From the NCBI RefSeq assembly GCF_040183065.1, contig NC_091132.1, positions 93,997,106 through 94,061,105 on the forward strand: a DNA stretch of 64,000 bases, given 5' to 3'. Below, in pieces: positions 44,444 through 55,740 of this stretch (positions within the stretch are counted from its first letter, which is position 1; every line of letters starts with the position of its first letter). The stretch is from Periplaneta americana (Eukaryota; Arthropoda; Insecta; Blattodea; Blattidae). Position numbers and translations under genes: made by a program. The notes beneath the pieces were generated by a model that saw nothing but the letters and a program-made list of their open reading frames with translations, searched no databases and had not been told where the DNA came from.

Positions 44444-45063
44444 GTAACCGCGTTCACTACATATCGTATCGCATGCATCGGTTCTCGGTAAATCCGTCCA
44501 CGTTTCTGGGATGGGCAACTTTTCTGATGCGTGCGATCACGACCTTCTTTACTAAATCAATTGTAATTGCTCAACTGTTGATATCATGTTATGTCATGTT
44601 CAGTGGCGCACCAAAATGGAACACCGAAAGCTTATTTCTTTTGTAGAAAACTACAAAGAATTATATAATTTAAGGCATTCTCATTACAGTAATCAACTGG
44701 TAAGGGACAAGAATTGAGAAAAAATTGCTAATGCAATGAAAATAGCAGGTGAGTAGGTCATATCAATCATTTTATGAGGAGATTTTTTTCAAAACTTAAC
44801 AAGTCCAATATACGAAAATATACTTCAGAGGTCAAAAACTTACTTTTCTGCAATGAGCAAAATATGTTCTATGGCGAAATATTAAAGATTTTTTTTTTTT
44901 GCAATCGATTCGTATAAATTTTGACGTCATATGTTTTCGACAGATGCATAGGGAATCCGATGAGGTGATGAGGTAGAGATGTTACAATGAACGCACTCCA
45001 CGTAAAATATCTGATCCGTGCGATACGTCCGATGAGTGCGATACGATGTAGTGAACGCTTACC
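44444..45063 (+). mobile_element. 620-bp TIR element containing a broken MADF domain
   Basis: Left end GTAACCGCGTTCACTACATA and inverted right end GGTAAGCGTTCACTACATCG continue into CGTATCGCA on both sides, a TIR of about 35 bp with small indels. Inside, an ATG frame at 44616 encodes a MADF-like DNA-binding domain. MADF/Myb-like partner proteins are known in PIF/Harbinger and some other DNA transposons; the transposase itself is absent. Target duplication unclear. Confidence 0.7.
44616..44756 (+). pseudogene. MADF-domain exon with Trp-to-stop change
   Basis: Forty-six codons from ATG: RKLISFVENYKELYNLRHSH then YSNQLVRDKN, stop (TGA 44715-44717), EKIANAMKIAG. The MADF pattern is L-I..V..Y..LY......Y.N...R...W..IA..M; the stop stands exactly where the conserved Trp (TGG) belongs, so one base change killed it. 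A strong splice donor CAG|GTGAGT follows at 44746-44754, suggesting the original protein was spliced. Confidence 0.65.
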
Positions 45064-45930
45064 TTAACAGGTCTCTTTCCTTTTAATCCATAATGTTCTC
45101 GGTCCCTCAGTGTTCTACTATGCAGTTGGCTAATATTTATAAACTTACGGTAGATTGTCGATTTCTACACTCTGTAGTTTGGCAAGAATATGTTAATTTG
45201 ATCTACCTCCGTTTCTCTGGGCAATATTCCTGTACATATTATTTCATTCTTAGGCTCTCAAATTTATTCATTTTATAATTCTCTTGTTATACGAATATAG
45301 TAATAGCATATTCATTTTATTTTAAAATGGTGTTTTATTTTTAATTTTCGTATTCTTATCAGAACGCAACAAACAATTTGAATCTTTTTCTAATTGCTGT
45401 TTCAATCATTCCACATCTTATAAGTTTATTATCATGATTATAGATTGAAATTTATCTAGAACTTAGCATACAAGACATTTTAACCTAATGAAATATCTAG
45501 TTCAAAAATGTATAATTCTGTTTCCATTGGTTTTGGTTGGTTTTCGTTGGTTGGTTTTGGTTGATTATGGTTGGTTGGTTGGTTCATTTACTCACTGATT
45601 AATTGTCATGATTGATTGATTGATTGATTGATTTATTGATGACTGGGATATTCAGATATGATCCATTTCTAATTCACGAAGTCCGATAATATGGCATTGT
45701 GAAAAACTTCATGAAGACATTGTTAAGATGGAATTCACTTCCTCGATGGCTGATAATTAGCAGAATTTTATTGTAATGTGGACGACAGAAATTAACAAAT
45801 CTAGCCTGAGATCTTGTGATCCAGGGACTAGATTCATTTACGTACTTTAAAATTCACCATACGGACTATCTGCCTATACTTTCCTTTAAGACAATAGCTC
45901 TAACCATTTTTATCTATCTCAAACATCTAT
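45064..45930. repeat. Spacer with (GGTT)n and (TTGA)n tracts
   Basis: GGTT-rich tract at about 45528-45586 and GATT/TTGA tract at 45608-45640. Nothing else recognised. Confidence 0.6.
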
Positions 45931-45934
45931 CAAA

Positions 45935-46170
45935 CCGATGGTGGTATCGTGATTAGCATTGCCTACCTTGTATTTTGGAAATGTGGGTTTTAATTCCGAT
46001 GACAGGCCATTCTTACTTGGAAATTTCGTGATATCACAAGTATCTCTATACAAATTCCGGATAGTGTCAAATTACAAAAGGGCCGGGACCCGCTTTCTAC
46101 GCCATTCTATAGCCATTAATCACCATGCTTCAATACAACAACCGTCTGTCTCGAACGTACCTCACTAAAA
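45935..46170 (+). repeat. Possible degenerate tRNA-derived SINE
   Basis: GGTGGTATCGTGATTAGCAT resembles a SINE A-box region and GTGGGTTTTAATTCC a mutated B box at the right spacing. No second copy in the window; limits approximate. Confidence 0.4.
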
Positions 46171-46399
46171 TGGCCATTCAATCATCGAGGACAACTAAAT
46201 ATATATTATTTTTAATTAATATAAATGAAGAAATTTTCCATTACTGCAGGAATTTTGAAACTGTATTGCAAGATGCTCTTTTACAATAAATTAAACCTTA
46301 CCAACAGTTCAATAGCAAATTCGATGACAGGATAAAGTTTAAGATCTGAGTTACTGTGAAGATCGTTTGACAATTGGTGTCGTCTTCCACAAAATAGTA

Positions 46400-46990
46400 A
46401 AGGAATGGTGACTTACAGTGAAGATCCAAAAAAAACTCTTGGATTAGTATCATCCTCAGAGTGGACCAATTCCATCAAGATATCCACAAACATCGCAGCA
46501 GTACGATCTGTACCATGTCGTTCTTTCCAAGATCAAAATTGTCGCAATCTGAATGCAGCGAAGTATAAACCCTTGGATAAGTTTTGGGTTATTACCCTAA
46601 ACAAGAATTACTGAGCAACAATCGCCATCATATACTGAGAAGCTTCATTGCAACCACTATCCGGGAGGCATAGAAGGCTTACGAAAAAGTGAACTGCTTG
46701 GCTTAGGTTGGGTCAACCAGAAAAGAGACATTATTATAGCCATCTGCAGTCAAAATCAAAGAAGCCTCATTTTTGATCCCATTATCCTGTTTGAGAAGGA
46801 TGGTCAAACCAATCATGTTAACGACGAAAAGAAATCTATTTACAGTCCATAAATTCCTCAATTTTATTTAGTAAGAGATACAGAATGAATATTAATACAT
46901 GGGAAGTGAAAGGAATTCTTTTTGGTGCTAGAAGAACTTCATTTAAATTGAATAACAGAATCTCTGCTTTCTCTTAAATTTTCTGACGAG
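46400..46990 (+). pseudogene. R2-like LINE, C-terminal restriction-like endonuclease region
   Basis: A clean plus-strand segment at 46692-46860 reads LGLGWVNQKRDIIIAICSQN then RSLIFDPIILFEKDGQTNHV and NDEKKSIYSP. The pattern IDP-I-FE.......V..EK..IY.P and the following WEVKGILFGARRT (about 46900-46940) fit the C-terminal endonuclease of R2/NeSL/CRE-type LINEs, which cleaves the target site. Upstream frames are broken. Identification rests on motif memory only. Confidence 0.48.
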
Positions 46991-47280
46991 GATATTAACA
47001 AAATATTTCTAGTAGTATAATTGAAAGAATGAATGTTAATTTTACACAAACACTTATATAACATTACATAATATTATTATTTATTTGGCGTGTACGTGGC
47101 GGATTATACTGGATTGCTGTACTTCGGAGCTTCATTAGTGGCACGATGTCTTTCGCAGAATCATATGAATCGAGAGGATATCACACTTACAAGAAAGGCG
47201 GTTCTTTCATTTCTCATGTTTAGGATAAGTTACAAATATTCAGGACGCGAACTTAAATATGTACATTCTTAAAATAGATC

Positions 47281-47932
47281 ACCTGTTATACGAGTTCAAA
47301 GAACACAGGTTCAGTAATCTTCAAAGGATGGAGAAAAATCTCAATATTTTTGCCACTCCTTTTCATGTTTAAATTGAAAATGTTATCCCAGAATTGCAGT
47401 TAGAGGTACTGGATTTGCAGAATGATGACTTCTTGAAAGCAGAATGTGAAGGTCTACTGGGGGTAAAATTTTTCAAAGATGTCCAGTACTACATATCCAC
47501 TGCTTAGACAATTTGCTTCAAAAATGAGTACCGTCATTTCCCATAACCATGGTCCTGGAACATAACTATTGTCCACGATATAACTATTAAAATATTGTAC
47601 TCCATAACGTAGTACCTCGTTTATCTATATTTTTGCTGTACTGTAGTTTGAATTCAAGTCACTGCAGCTATCTACGAACGGTCTATGTTACTTCTACAAT
47701 GATCTTTGAATGGTTGCATCGTGGACCATAGTTGTGTTCCAGGACCATAGTTATGGGAAATGACTGTATGTATTCATCAACCTACCAGTGCGAACAGCTG
47801 TTTTCTAAAATGAAATTTATAAAGTCCAGCCACAGATCCCACTTAAGCGATGCTCATCTCCTTGCGCAACTGAAAATAGCATGCACAAATATAAATCCCA
47901 ATTTCGAAGAAATTGCTTTGAAAAATGATTAA
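47281..47932 (+). pseudogene. hAT transposase C-terminal region, split by a MITE
   Basis: First part to 47530: EFKEHRFSNLQRMEKNLNIF, ATPFHV, ENVIPELQLEVLDLQND, FLKAECEG, all typical of GTF2IRD2/ZBED-type hAT transposases. Second part from 47769: STYQCEQLFSKMKFIKSSHR then SHLSDAHLLAQLKIACTNIN, the hAT dimerisation domain. The interruption at 47531-47766 is a TA-duplicated MITE. Stops (after FHV) and frameshifts show it was already dead or has died since. Confidence 0.8.
47531..47766. mobile_element. 236-bp MITE inside hAT transposase
   Basis: Inverted ends of at least 49 bp with four mismatches, beginning CCGTCATTTCCCATAAC at left and CAGTCATTTCCCATAAC at right (inverted), including GTCCTGGAACA and GTCCACGAT. 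TA flanks both ends (47529-47530, 47767-47768). A CAGT start and TA duplication fit pogo/Tigger mobilisation. Non-coding. Confidence 0.9.
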
Positions 47933-48838
47933 TTAAATATCACGTGAATGGACTATTCTAATTGCATATGGTAGGTAGGAGTGTAGTGGCGCAACTGTCT
48001 GTAAATCCGTCACTGCACTGTAGAGTGCAACCCCTCCCACAATATGTAGTTGCCATTTAAATCCTGTCTTATGGATTGCGTTCATTTTGCCCACCACTGA
48101 ACTATAGGAGCATTTTTTTTCATTACTTATATTATATTTTCTCACAGGAGATCACTTTCGATGTTTTTGTACTAGAATTGATACTGAAGTTAAATTTAAA
48201 CAAGTAGGTTACTATATTTAAAAATAAAAAAAATGTTTAATTATCCTACTTCTGCTAATTTCCTTCGAACTAGTCCCTATTCACATCGTGATAACCATTA
48301 CTGTCAATACTTACGACCAACTGATATAATTTATTGTTTCTACATCTGTCAAACACAGGTTAATGTCAGTCACGTGACTGAATTATTAAGCAAGTCAATT
48401 ACTCATGGAACATTCCCCTGCTGTGCAACTAATACATCTGTAAAAATCATGCTAGAAGGTTGTTCTGTCCTTTACAGTACTGACTGTCGAGACAACCATG
48501 TGTTTGATAAGTTGACAAAGAAGTTTAAGATAGTGATTTTAATGTGTTATAAACGGCAAGGATGTTTAAAATTCCTTTCCACATTTTCCGTGACTTCGAT
48601 ACAAGAGTAGGCCTATTATAGAAAAACAAGTAGAAATTACGAGCAAATACAATTACATGATGCCGTGGTGGCTGATTCTGTTTTGTATTCTAGGTAGGCT
48701 ATAAGTTTATCCTTGTTAGAACACAGTTCTTAACTCAAGGCTCTAGTAAATTTTATAATCTCAGAAACTGCACAGAAAGTCAACTATTATTTAATGAACA
48801 CTGAAAAATTGACACATTTAGAGACAATAATGGTGATG
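47933..48838. other. No recognisable gene
   Basis: A 125-codon plus frame at 48233-48610 shows no domain, signal peptide or repeat; treated as chance. Confidence 0.4.
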
Positions 48839-48866
48839 GTTATTATTGTTGTTGTTATTATTATTA

Positions 48867-48921
<55 letters not shown>

Positions 48922-48930
48922 TACTACTAC
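48839..48930. repeat. (TTA)n microsatellite
   Basis: About 25 units, adjacent to the 3' end of a minus-strand family A LINE. Confidence 0.95.
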
Positions 48931-48931
48931 T

Positions 48932-49186
48932 TACAAGTGGCTTTTAAAGAACCTGCAGGTTCATTGCCACCCTCACATAAACCCGCCACTGGTCCCTATC
49001 CTGTGCAAGATTAATCCAGTCTCTATCATCATATTCCACATTCCTCAAATTCATTTTAATATTATCTTCCCATTCATGTCTCGGCTCCATAAAGGTCTTT
49101 TTCCCTCCGGCCTCCCAACTAACACTATAAGCATTTCTGGATCGCCCATACGTGCCACATGTCCTGCCCATTACAAACGTCTGAAT
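48932..49186 (-). mobile_element. LINE family A 3' fragment, minus strand
   Basis: Encodes in one frame RTCGTYGRSRNAYSVSWEAG then WEDNIKMNLRNVEYDDRDWI and WRVYVRVAMNLQVL; ends GCAGGTTCTTTAAAAGCCAC and a shortened TAAG tail. 5' truncated. Confidence 0.85.
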
Positions 49187-49191
49187 GTAGG

Positions 49192-49410
49192 CTAGGGCTC
49201 CACTAGCTGTATTTGACAGCTGTTGTGAGCTGCAGACTACTGCCTGAAAATGGAATACACGCCAAACAATCTAGGTGGCTATATGGGCAGTATTTCACTG
49301 CGCCTAACAGAATTACGGCGGCAGTGCCAAGGTCTACTGCCGGAGGAATAGAACATGTTCCATTTTCATGCCGTTATCTGTCGCCGAAGCCTGGCTCCAC
49401 TGGCCCTAGT
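49192..49410. mobile_element. Possible small TIR element
   Basis: CTAGGGCTCCACTAG at the left and GGCTCCACTGGCCCTAG at the right share a 7-bp inverted terminus (CTAGGGC) and a direct GGCTCCACT word. No target duplication found, so this is tentative. It begins a few bases after the truncated LINE. Confidence 0.35.
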
Positions 49411-49860
49411 AGTCAGCTGGCAGCTGTAGTAAAACAGTCTACGTTTCGCAGTGCTTGTAGTTGTGTCACAATAGTATTGTTGATTGATTGTTTGCAATTT
49501 GTAAAATGGAGCTTGATAGTCAGCAAATAAATTATTGAAATTGAGAAATATTCCGTACTGCAAATATGGGTTGCCAACTTGTTTTGAAGAAAATACGGGA
49601 GATTAAGGAATCGACAAAATTTCGAATACAAAATTGACAAATATTCCGTTCAGTTAGCTACTAAAAACAACTTTATTCTACACTTCGCCAGCTTGGCTTA
49701 AATTATGAGTATTTTGAGACAGATTTTTCTCGCGTAATCGTTAAAGTCGACTGCAGTTTTCAGCTCTGATTTGATTAGATGGGTCGTGCTCCTGTTTCGA
49801 ACGTCTGTCCAATTGTCTATAAGGCGAAACACCCCCTATGTATGAGCATTATTACTTGGT
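49411..49860. other. No recognisable feature
   Basis: Spacer between the tentative element and the next LINE. Confidence 0.35.
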
Positions 49861-49867
49861 ATGCTTA

Positions 49868-50470
49868 ATTATTTACTTACAAATGGCTTTTAAAAAATCC
49901 GCAGGTTCATTGCCGCCCTCACATAAGCCCGCCATTGGTCCGTACCCTGTGCAAGATTAATTCAGTCTCTATCATCATATCCCATCTCCCTCAAATCCAT
50001 TTTAATATTATCCTCCCATCTATGTCTCGGCGTCCACAAAGGTCTTTTTCCTTCCGGTCTCCCAACTAACATTCTATATGCATTTCTGGATTCGCCCATA
50101 CGTGCTACATGCCCTGCCCATCTCAAACGTCTCTTCCTATTATCTCCTAATTATGTCAGGTGAAGAATACAAAGTGTGCAGTTCTGCGTTATGTAACTTT
50201 CTCCATTCTCCTGTAACTTCATCCCTCTTAGCCCCAAATATTTTCCTAAGACCCTTATTCTCAAACACCCTTAATCTCTGTTCCTCTCTCAAGGTGAGAG
50301 TCCAAGTTTCACAACCATACATAACAACCGATAATATAACTTTTATATAAATTCTAACTTTCAGATTTTTTGACAGCAGACTGGATAACAAAAGCTTCTC
50401 AATCGAATAATAACAGGCATTTTCTATTTTTTTTCTGCGTTTAATTTCCTCCCGAGTGTCATTTATATTT
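49868..50470 (-). pseudogene. LINE family A, 3' half of a split copy
   Basis: Minus strand, continuing from the half at 54.04-54.46 kb: NINDTREEIKRRKKIENACY, LSSLLSKNLKVRIYIKVIL, SVVMYGCETWTLTLREEQRL, GAKRDEVTGEWRKLHNAELH, then RNAYRMLVGRPEGKR-type end and the terminus GGATTTTTTAAAAGCCATTT with a TAAG remnant. About 45 bp are deleted near 50135, where two frames meet. Interrupted at its right end by the Sola-like transposon. Confidence 0.85.
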
Positions 50471-53400
50471 GAGTCATTCCATCTCAAATCAACAAAATTT
50501 CGCCGAAAACCTGTGGCGGTCAAATTCCAAATTTGAGTGAAACTTAGTCTGAACAATGATTGATGTATCATAAGAAGGGAAAAACAGTATTTTTTTTCTA
50601 TGAGACAGTAGTTTTCTAGAAATGCTCAATTGAATATGCGGGGGTGTACATACTTTTGGCGCTCTGTCTGAAAGGAAAAAATTTAATTACAGATAGCTAC
50701 TGCAGATAAATTCACGAAACTTCTTCCAGTTATAGTGGTGTTGTATTGCCTTATTCTGACTTGTGTGACATCTTGATCTACTGTTTGACCTTGGCTGAAA
50801 TGTAAATAAAATGTATTTTTTTCAAGTATATTTTCTTAAATTTATTGTGTGAAAGGGCACATGGAAAACATTATGCAATTTTTACAGAAGATTATTCATT
50901 ATCTTTAATTTCAGTACAAATAAAACTGTCTTGTATTTTCCATTCTTGGAAGAGATACAACATTTTTATCATTGACAGGCATAATTGACAATGAATTTTA
51001 CTGACTCTGATCCATGATATTTTTATTGCATAGTTAGGCTTATTTCCTTAGTATACTTCATGCCTATTTTATTCCAGGTATATCAACGAATTTACATGAC
51101 AATGAAACTGTGGAAACTCGCAAATGTCCGTCATCTAATGGTACATATGAGTAGTTTTTTCTTGTACCAGGAATTCGTACAGAGTTATTAAATAGTTCCA
51201 TAATTTCCTCTTCCGTGACACAAATGTCTTCTTTATCGACATAAAAATATTTCACTCCGGCAATATGTTCATTTGCAAATTTGTATAGATTTTGACTGTC
51301 AAAGTTTGGTCCATATATGAACGCTGAAAGCTGCCTTTTGTTGCTAATCTTTTCGTTGTTTCACCAATAGCATCACAAGGGCTTTCCCATGGCTTGTGGC
51401 AAAAAATTCCATTTTGCATCTATTCCAAAATCATTTTTATGATGAAATAAATTAACAAAATTCTTCCTGTTTTTATACTGAGATGCGGCTCCGTTACTAA
51501 AGTAAAAACAATTGCTTCACATTCTCGTCTAATGTTTTGAGGTGTTAAAATTTTCTGAAAATGGAAAAACAGTCACTGTACATAGGCTTGGGAACAGTTG
51601 ATCTTTTATCCTGGTGCACAGAAATAACTACCGGGCGAAGAGTCACCTGGTCATTTGTCCAGTGGTAACCTTGAACCACATCTTTTCGGAAAAATCAACC
51701 AGTACTACACATTCGTGTTTTTTAGTGTTTCCTTGCACTGCTTCAAATATTGGGCCTGATTATGAGCAGTGAAGCTATGAGGACGATAAATTACCCATAT
51801 CTTATCAATGAGCTTTTCGACGAATTCTTCGAATGGTGTAACAAGTGTTTTCAATGTACATCGGTCTACTGTCACCTACTGCTAATATTCACCGCCCTGC
51901 ATGCTTTCCTCACTTTCCAGTAAGAATTCATGTGTTTTTCCAGGGCCAGGACATTTTTCACACCGTGATAAGGGTTCATTTTGTGTAGAACAAGCCAGAA
52001 TTTGAAGAAGACTTTTTCCATCCATTCCAGGAACTATCAGTATATATTTTAAACTTTACACCATGAGTCTTACATGTTGGTGTATTGCACACACGCACAC
52101 TGTATGTGTTCCTTTTGCACCTGCCAGTATGCAGTGTTTTGGATGCAACTCGGCAAATTTGTAAAACCCAATAGAAACTAAGGGGTTTTTCTCGCATAAT
52201 AATGTGTACAATTCTTTCAAGTTACACAATATTAAACATTTTTGCACCTAGTGTCGTACAATAGAATCTGCTGTAGTCTAACAGACACAAAGTCCTTTTT
52301 CCCAGGACATACGCGACTGTAACCATCATCTTCATAAAATTCAACTACTGCTGTCTTAACATTCTCAGGCACACGATGGTAAGTCTTCTTTGTGATGTCA
52401 AAGAACAAACCACGTTATTTAGCCTTTCTTACAATACATTCTGATACGCCATATTCCTCAACTACTTTCTTTAATGACCAGCTTCATGGCGCAACTGAAA
52501 CTAGTTGTATTTTCTCTTGAACTGTCAATGCCGGTTTGTAAGCAACTTATAACACAGTCAAGGAGGTCCTTATAGTCCCTACAAAGTGCAACCAAATCTT
52601 TTTCTGAATTTTTTGAACTCGAATCCAATGTAACCTGAAGGGTTTTTTTCCAATCTACCTTAGATAGAATGATGAAGCTTGTGCTAACTTTCTCTTCCCA
52701 AGAACAACTTTTTGTTCATTGTTGAGCCTCCTCTGCTTAAAGGGTGATATTCCTACGTGAGAAATTGATAAATTTATTGACTCTCGCTCTTTGTCTGGCG
52801 ATACTGAGAATGGCTGATCGTCCATTAACTCATCAGAATCATCACTATTATTCTGTAATCTTGTATAGCAATTTGTACATACACACTGGCCAGGTATGAG
52901 AGAATTTTTTCTTTCTGTCGGCGAGGTCTTCTGTTACCTGTCGTAAACCCTTCTTAATAACCGTCTTATATCTTCTATATGGATCACAACATTTTCGTCC
53001 AAAGAGATGTGTATATTTGTTACTGCAGTATATCTTCAGATGATGATAAATAGTCTCTAGCCCTTCATTTTTCTCAGTCTGCATCACATTGTCTATCTTG
53101 ATCAGGCAAGGTTTTCACGTCCAACAAGGCAATAGATTGGGTCTATGTTAGTTTGTAACAACTATCCCCTGTCAATATTGTCCTACAGAACAAGAATCCA
53201 TTTTCTTGGACACTATCTATTCTACTTCTACCGTCACCCATGAAATACACTGAAATAGAAATGTCTTAAGATCAAGCTACTGTAAAGTATGTACAACTTT
53301 ACAAATAACAGCGCACAGTTTTAATTCACTTACCTATAACCCAACAGTTCTTCAAATGATAGATTTACTGATGATACCGCTTAATTCCGACACATGTTTG

Positions 53401-54041
53401 ATGTATTACATCCGAAAGTGAACGTTACTGTACACAACAGGCATGGCAAATACTGTAGTTTGATTATCCCGAGACAGACAGTGGAGTGTTGTCACTTCCA
53501 AGACATGTTTAGTCATGCTCAGAACTCCGAGCAGGTTTCAACATGCATGTACGTACTTAGTTGCCCAGACGGAAGGGAGGCGAAATACAAGTTCAAAATT
53601 TTACCATGTATACAGAATGCTTGAATGTTTTTACTACTAAAATTTCGTTATTATTTCACCTTGCCTTTATTTTCAATACAATATGAAAGTATTCACCTAA
53701 TTTTTATATATTTCATTTTATTTCCATTATAATATAAACTTAGTTTGTACTACTTTGTCACTAAATGGTACAAAATGTTCTCTAATATAATTGTCACTAA
53801 CTTTGACAGAGAAATTTTCATTCATTTCTAAGTTATGGATTTTTTTTCCGAAAAGGCGTACACCAGTATCGAGGGATGAAGTACTGTACAAACACGTGCA
53901 TATAACAGAAATGAGTAGGACTTTGCACAAAATACTTCGCCTGTACTCATAGTCAATATTAATGAATAACTGGAACAATTTTGACCAATATCCAAAAAAG
54001 TTGCGCCACAGCCAATTCGTCGATTTGACATGGAATGACTC
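50471..54041 (-). mobile_element. 3.57-kb Sola-like DNA transposon inserted in a LINE
   Basis: Terminal inverted repeats GAGTCATTCCATCTCAAATC (left) and GAGTCATTCCATGTCAAATC (right, inverted) continue to about 28 bp, and a CTGTGGCG word follows near both ends. The 4-bp ATTT (50467-50470 and 54042-54045) is present once in the uninterrupted LINE and duplicated here. It contains a minus-strand transposase pseudogene. A 4-bp duplication with this protein type suggests Sola; the superfamily name is inference, the limits are not. Confidence 0.88.
51540..53087 (-). pseudogene. Transposase pseudogene of the Sola-like element
   Basis: Minus-strand pieces in order: start at 53087 with FGRKCCDPYRRYKTVIKKGL, then after a frameshift VCTNCY-type cysteines; CLILCNLKELYTLLCEKN and GFYKFAELHPKHCILAGAKG then THTVCVCAIHQHVRLM (52250-52060); CEKCPG (51940); VTVDRCTLKTLVTPFEEFVE (51875); SFTAHNQAQYLKQCKETL (51775-51725); VVLVDFSEKMWFKVTTG (51705-51655); NDQVTLRPVVISVHQDKRS (51650-51590). 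This protein type, with CNLKELY, SVCVC-IHQN and DFSE signatures, is widespread in arthropods and Hydra. At least three frameshifts and several stops. Confidence 0.78.
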
Positions 54042-54462
54042 ATTTGTTACTGTTGTTCCAAGATATCTGAATTTCTCCAATTCTTCGAAGGATAAATCTC
54101 CAATTTTTATATTTCCATTTCGTACAACATTCTGGTCACGAGACATAACCATATACTTTATCTTTTCGGGATTTACTTCAAATCCTATCGCTTTACTTGT
54201 TTTAAGTAAAATTTCCGCGTTTCCTCTAATCGTTTGAGGATTTTCTCCTAACATATTCACGTCATCCGCATTGACAAGAATCTGAAGTAATCTGTTCAAT
54301 TCCAAACCGTTTGTGTTATCCTGAACTTTCCTAATGACATATTCTAGAGCGAAGTTAAAAAGTAAAGGTGATAGTGCATCTCGTTGCTTTAGCCCGCAGT
54401 GAATTGGAAAAGTATCAGATAGAAACTAGCCTATACGGACTCTGCTGTAAGTTTCACTGAGA

Positions 54463-54463
<1 letters not shown>
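54042..54463 (-). pseudogene. LINE family A, 5' half of the split copy
   Basis: Minus strand: DTFPIHCGLKQRDALSPLLF (RT motif B; usual KQGD changed to KQRD), FALEYVIRKVQD, then [14 protein letters not shown] with motif C as NADD instead of YADD (54261-54272), FEVNPEKIKYMVMSRDQN and FRYLGTTVTN, where the transposon interrupts. Its 5' end is a truncation bordered by (TTA)n. A stop follows RVRIG upstream. Confidence 0.85.
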
Positions 54464-54513
<50 letters not shown>

Positions 54514-54514
54514 G
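54464..54514. repeat. (TTA)n microsatellite
   Basis: Trinucleotide run at the 5' truncation point of the split LINE. Confidence 0.93.
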
Positions 54515-55415
54515 TAATCATTCATTAGCTCATTATTGTATAAAAACTTGCGCGATGTGGAAGGAAAGTCATGACATTTATTTCAAAATATGCCATCCTA
54601 AACTCAGATGAACAAATGACTAACAATATTTATTTTACTTTTTAGTCAATGTCCTTTAAAAATCTAATTTTTTAAGTGCTCTTTTTTCAGAGTCAGCAAT
54701 TAACATGTTACGATATTTTGTGCAGAATGTTGTTCAAAAGTAATAATATTTTGTTTCCTCCTTCTTTTATTATTAATCCTTAAGTAGTCGCACGAATTGT
54801 TGACACATATAAGAAACTGTTAACTACATTATTGAGTAAGCCCGTACTTCTGAAACTTTCAGTATCTTTCTTAGAACTGGTAAGGCAACAATAACCGTAA
54901 ACATGTTTGAAATCGCAATTCGCATACTCGAGATAATAACGGTTTAGTTCTAAGTGGTGTGGGGTGACGAAGTGTTACAACAAAGCTTCTATTGTAAATA
55001 GTGACAGTGACTAAATTGACCATGTTTGTGTAACAAATAATATAACTGGATGTTATGTGGTGAGTGTGTGCACAGAAGAATCAAGAAAGTGGTCAGAAAA
55101 GGGAGATAAATGTAAATTATGATTAGCAGTAAATAGACGTTCGAATACTACATGTGAACCAATATTGAAATATTACCATTACTGTACATTAAGTATAAAC
55201 ATTGTGTTAGGTATTAAAGTATTTAATACAATTGTATAAATTAAAAAGAGGGATATTTTAATTGTTAACCAAAGAATAGCCCATCAGAACCCATCATATT
55301 TGGGGTGTCAGCAACATCCAGCGCGACTCTTAATGTTAAAAGTTAGGCACGATTTCTTAAGGGTTAAGTTATATTAGTTATAGTTTATAAATTTATTTAA
55401 GTTATTTATTCGTCT
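54515..55415. other. No recognisable feature
   Basis: AT-rich spacer. Confidence 0.4.
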
Positions 55416-55419
55416 ATTT

Positions 55420-55740
55420 TTTAGTGTAGCATTATATGGGGAAGAAACTTGGACTTTACGACGAAGTGAAGAGAAACGAATAGAAGTATTTGAAATGTGG
55501 ATATGGAGAAGGATGGAGCGTGTGAAATACACAAACAGAATAAGAAACGAAGCTGTGTTAGAAAGAGTGGGCGAAGAAAGAATGATGCTGAAACTGAACA
55601 AAAAGAGGAAAAGGAATTAGCTAGGTCACTTGTTGAGAAGAAACTGCCTTCTGAAGGATGCACTGGAAGGAATGGTGAACAGGAAAAGAGTTCAGGGCAG
55701 AAGAAGATATGAGATGATAGACAACATTAAGATGTATGGG
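55420..55740 (+). mobile_element. LINE family B fragment
   Basis: Reads LYGEETWTLRRSEEKRIEVF then EMWIWRRMERVKYTNRIRNE, AVLERVGEERMMLKLNKKRK and, after a stop, LKDALEGMVNRKRVQG. It is truncated on both sides and lacks the GAAT tail; GTATGGGTCCGC at 55734 begins other sequence. Confidence 0.8.

Noticed and set aside
48233-48610. 125-codon plus-strand frame as a gene
   Set aside because: No recognisable domain, no supporting splice or promoter context; length is compatible with chance in this many bases.
48794-49195. 133-codon frame with an Ile tract
   Set aside because: It is a (TTA/ATT)n microsatellite joined to antisense LINE family A sequence.
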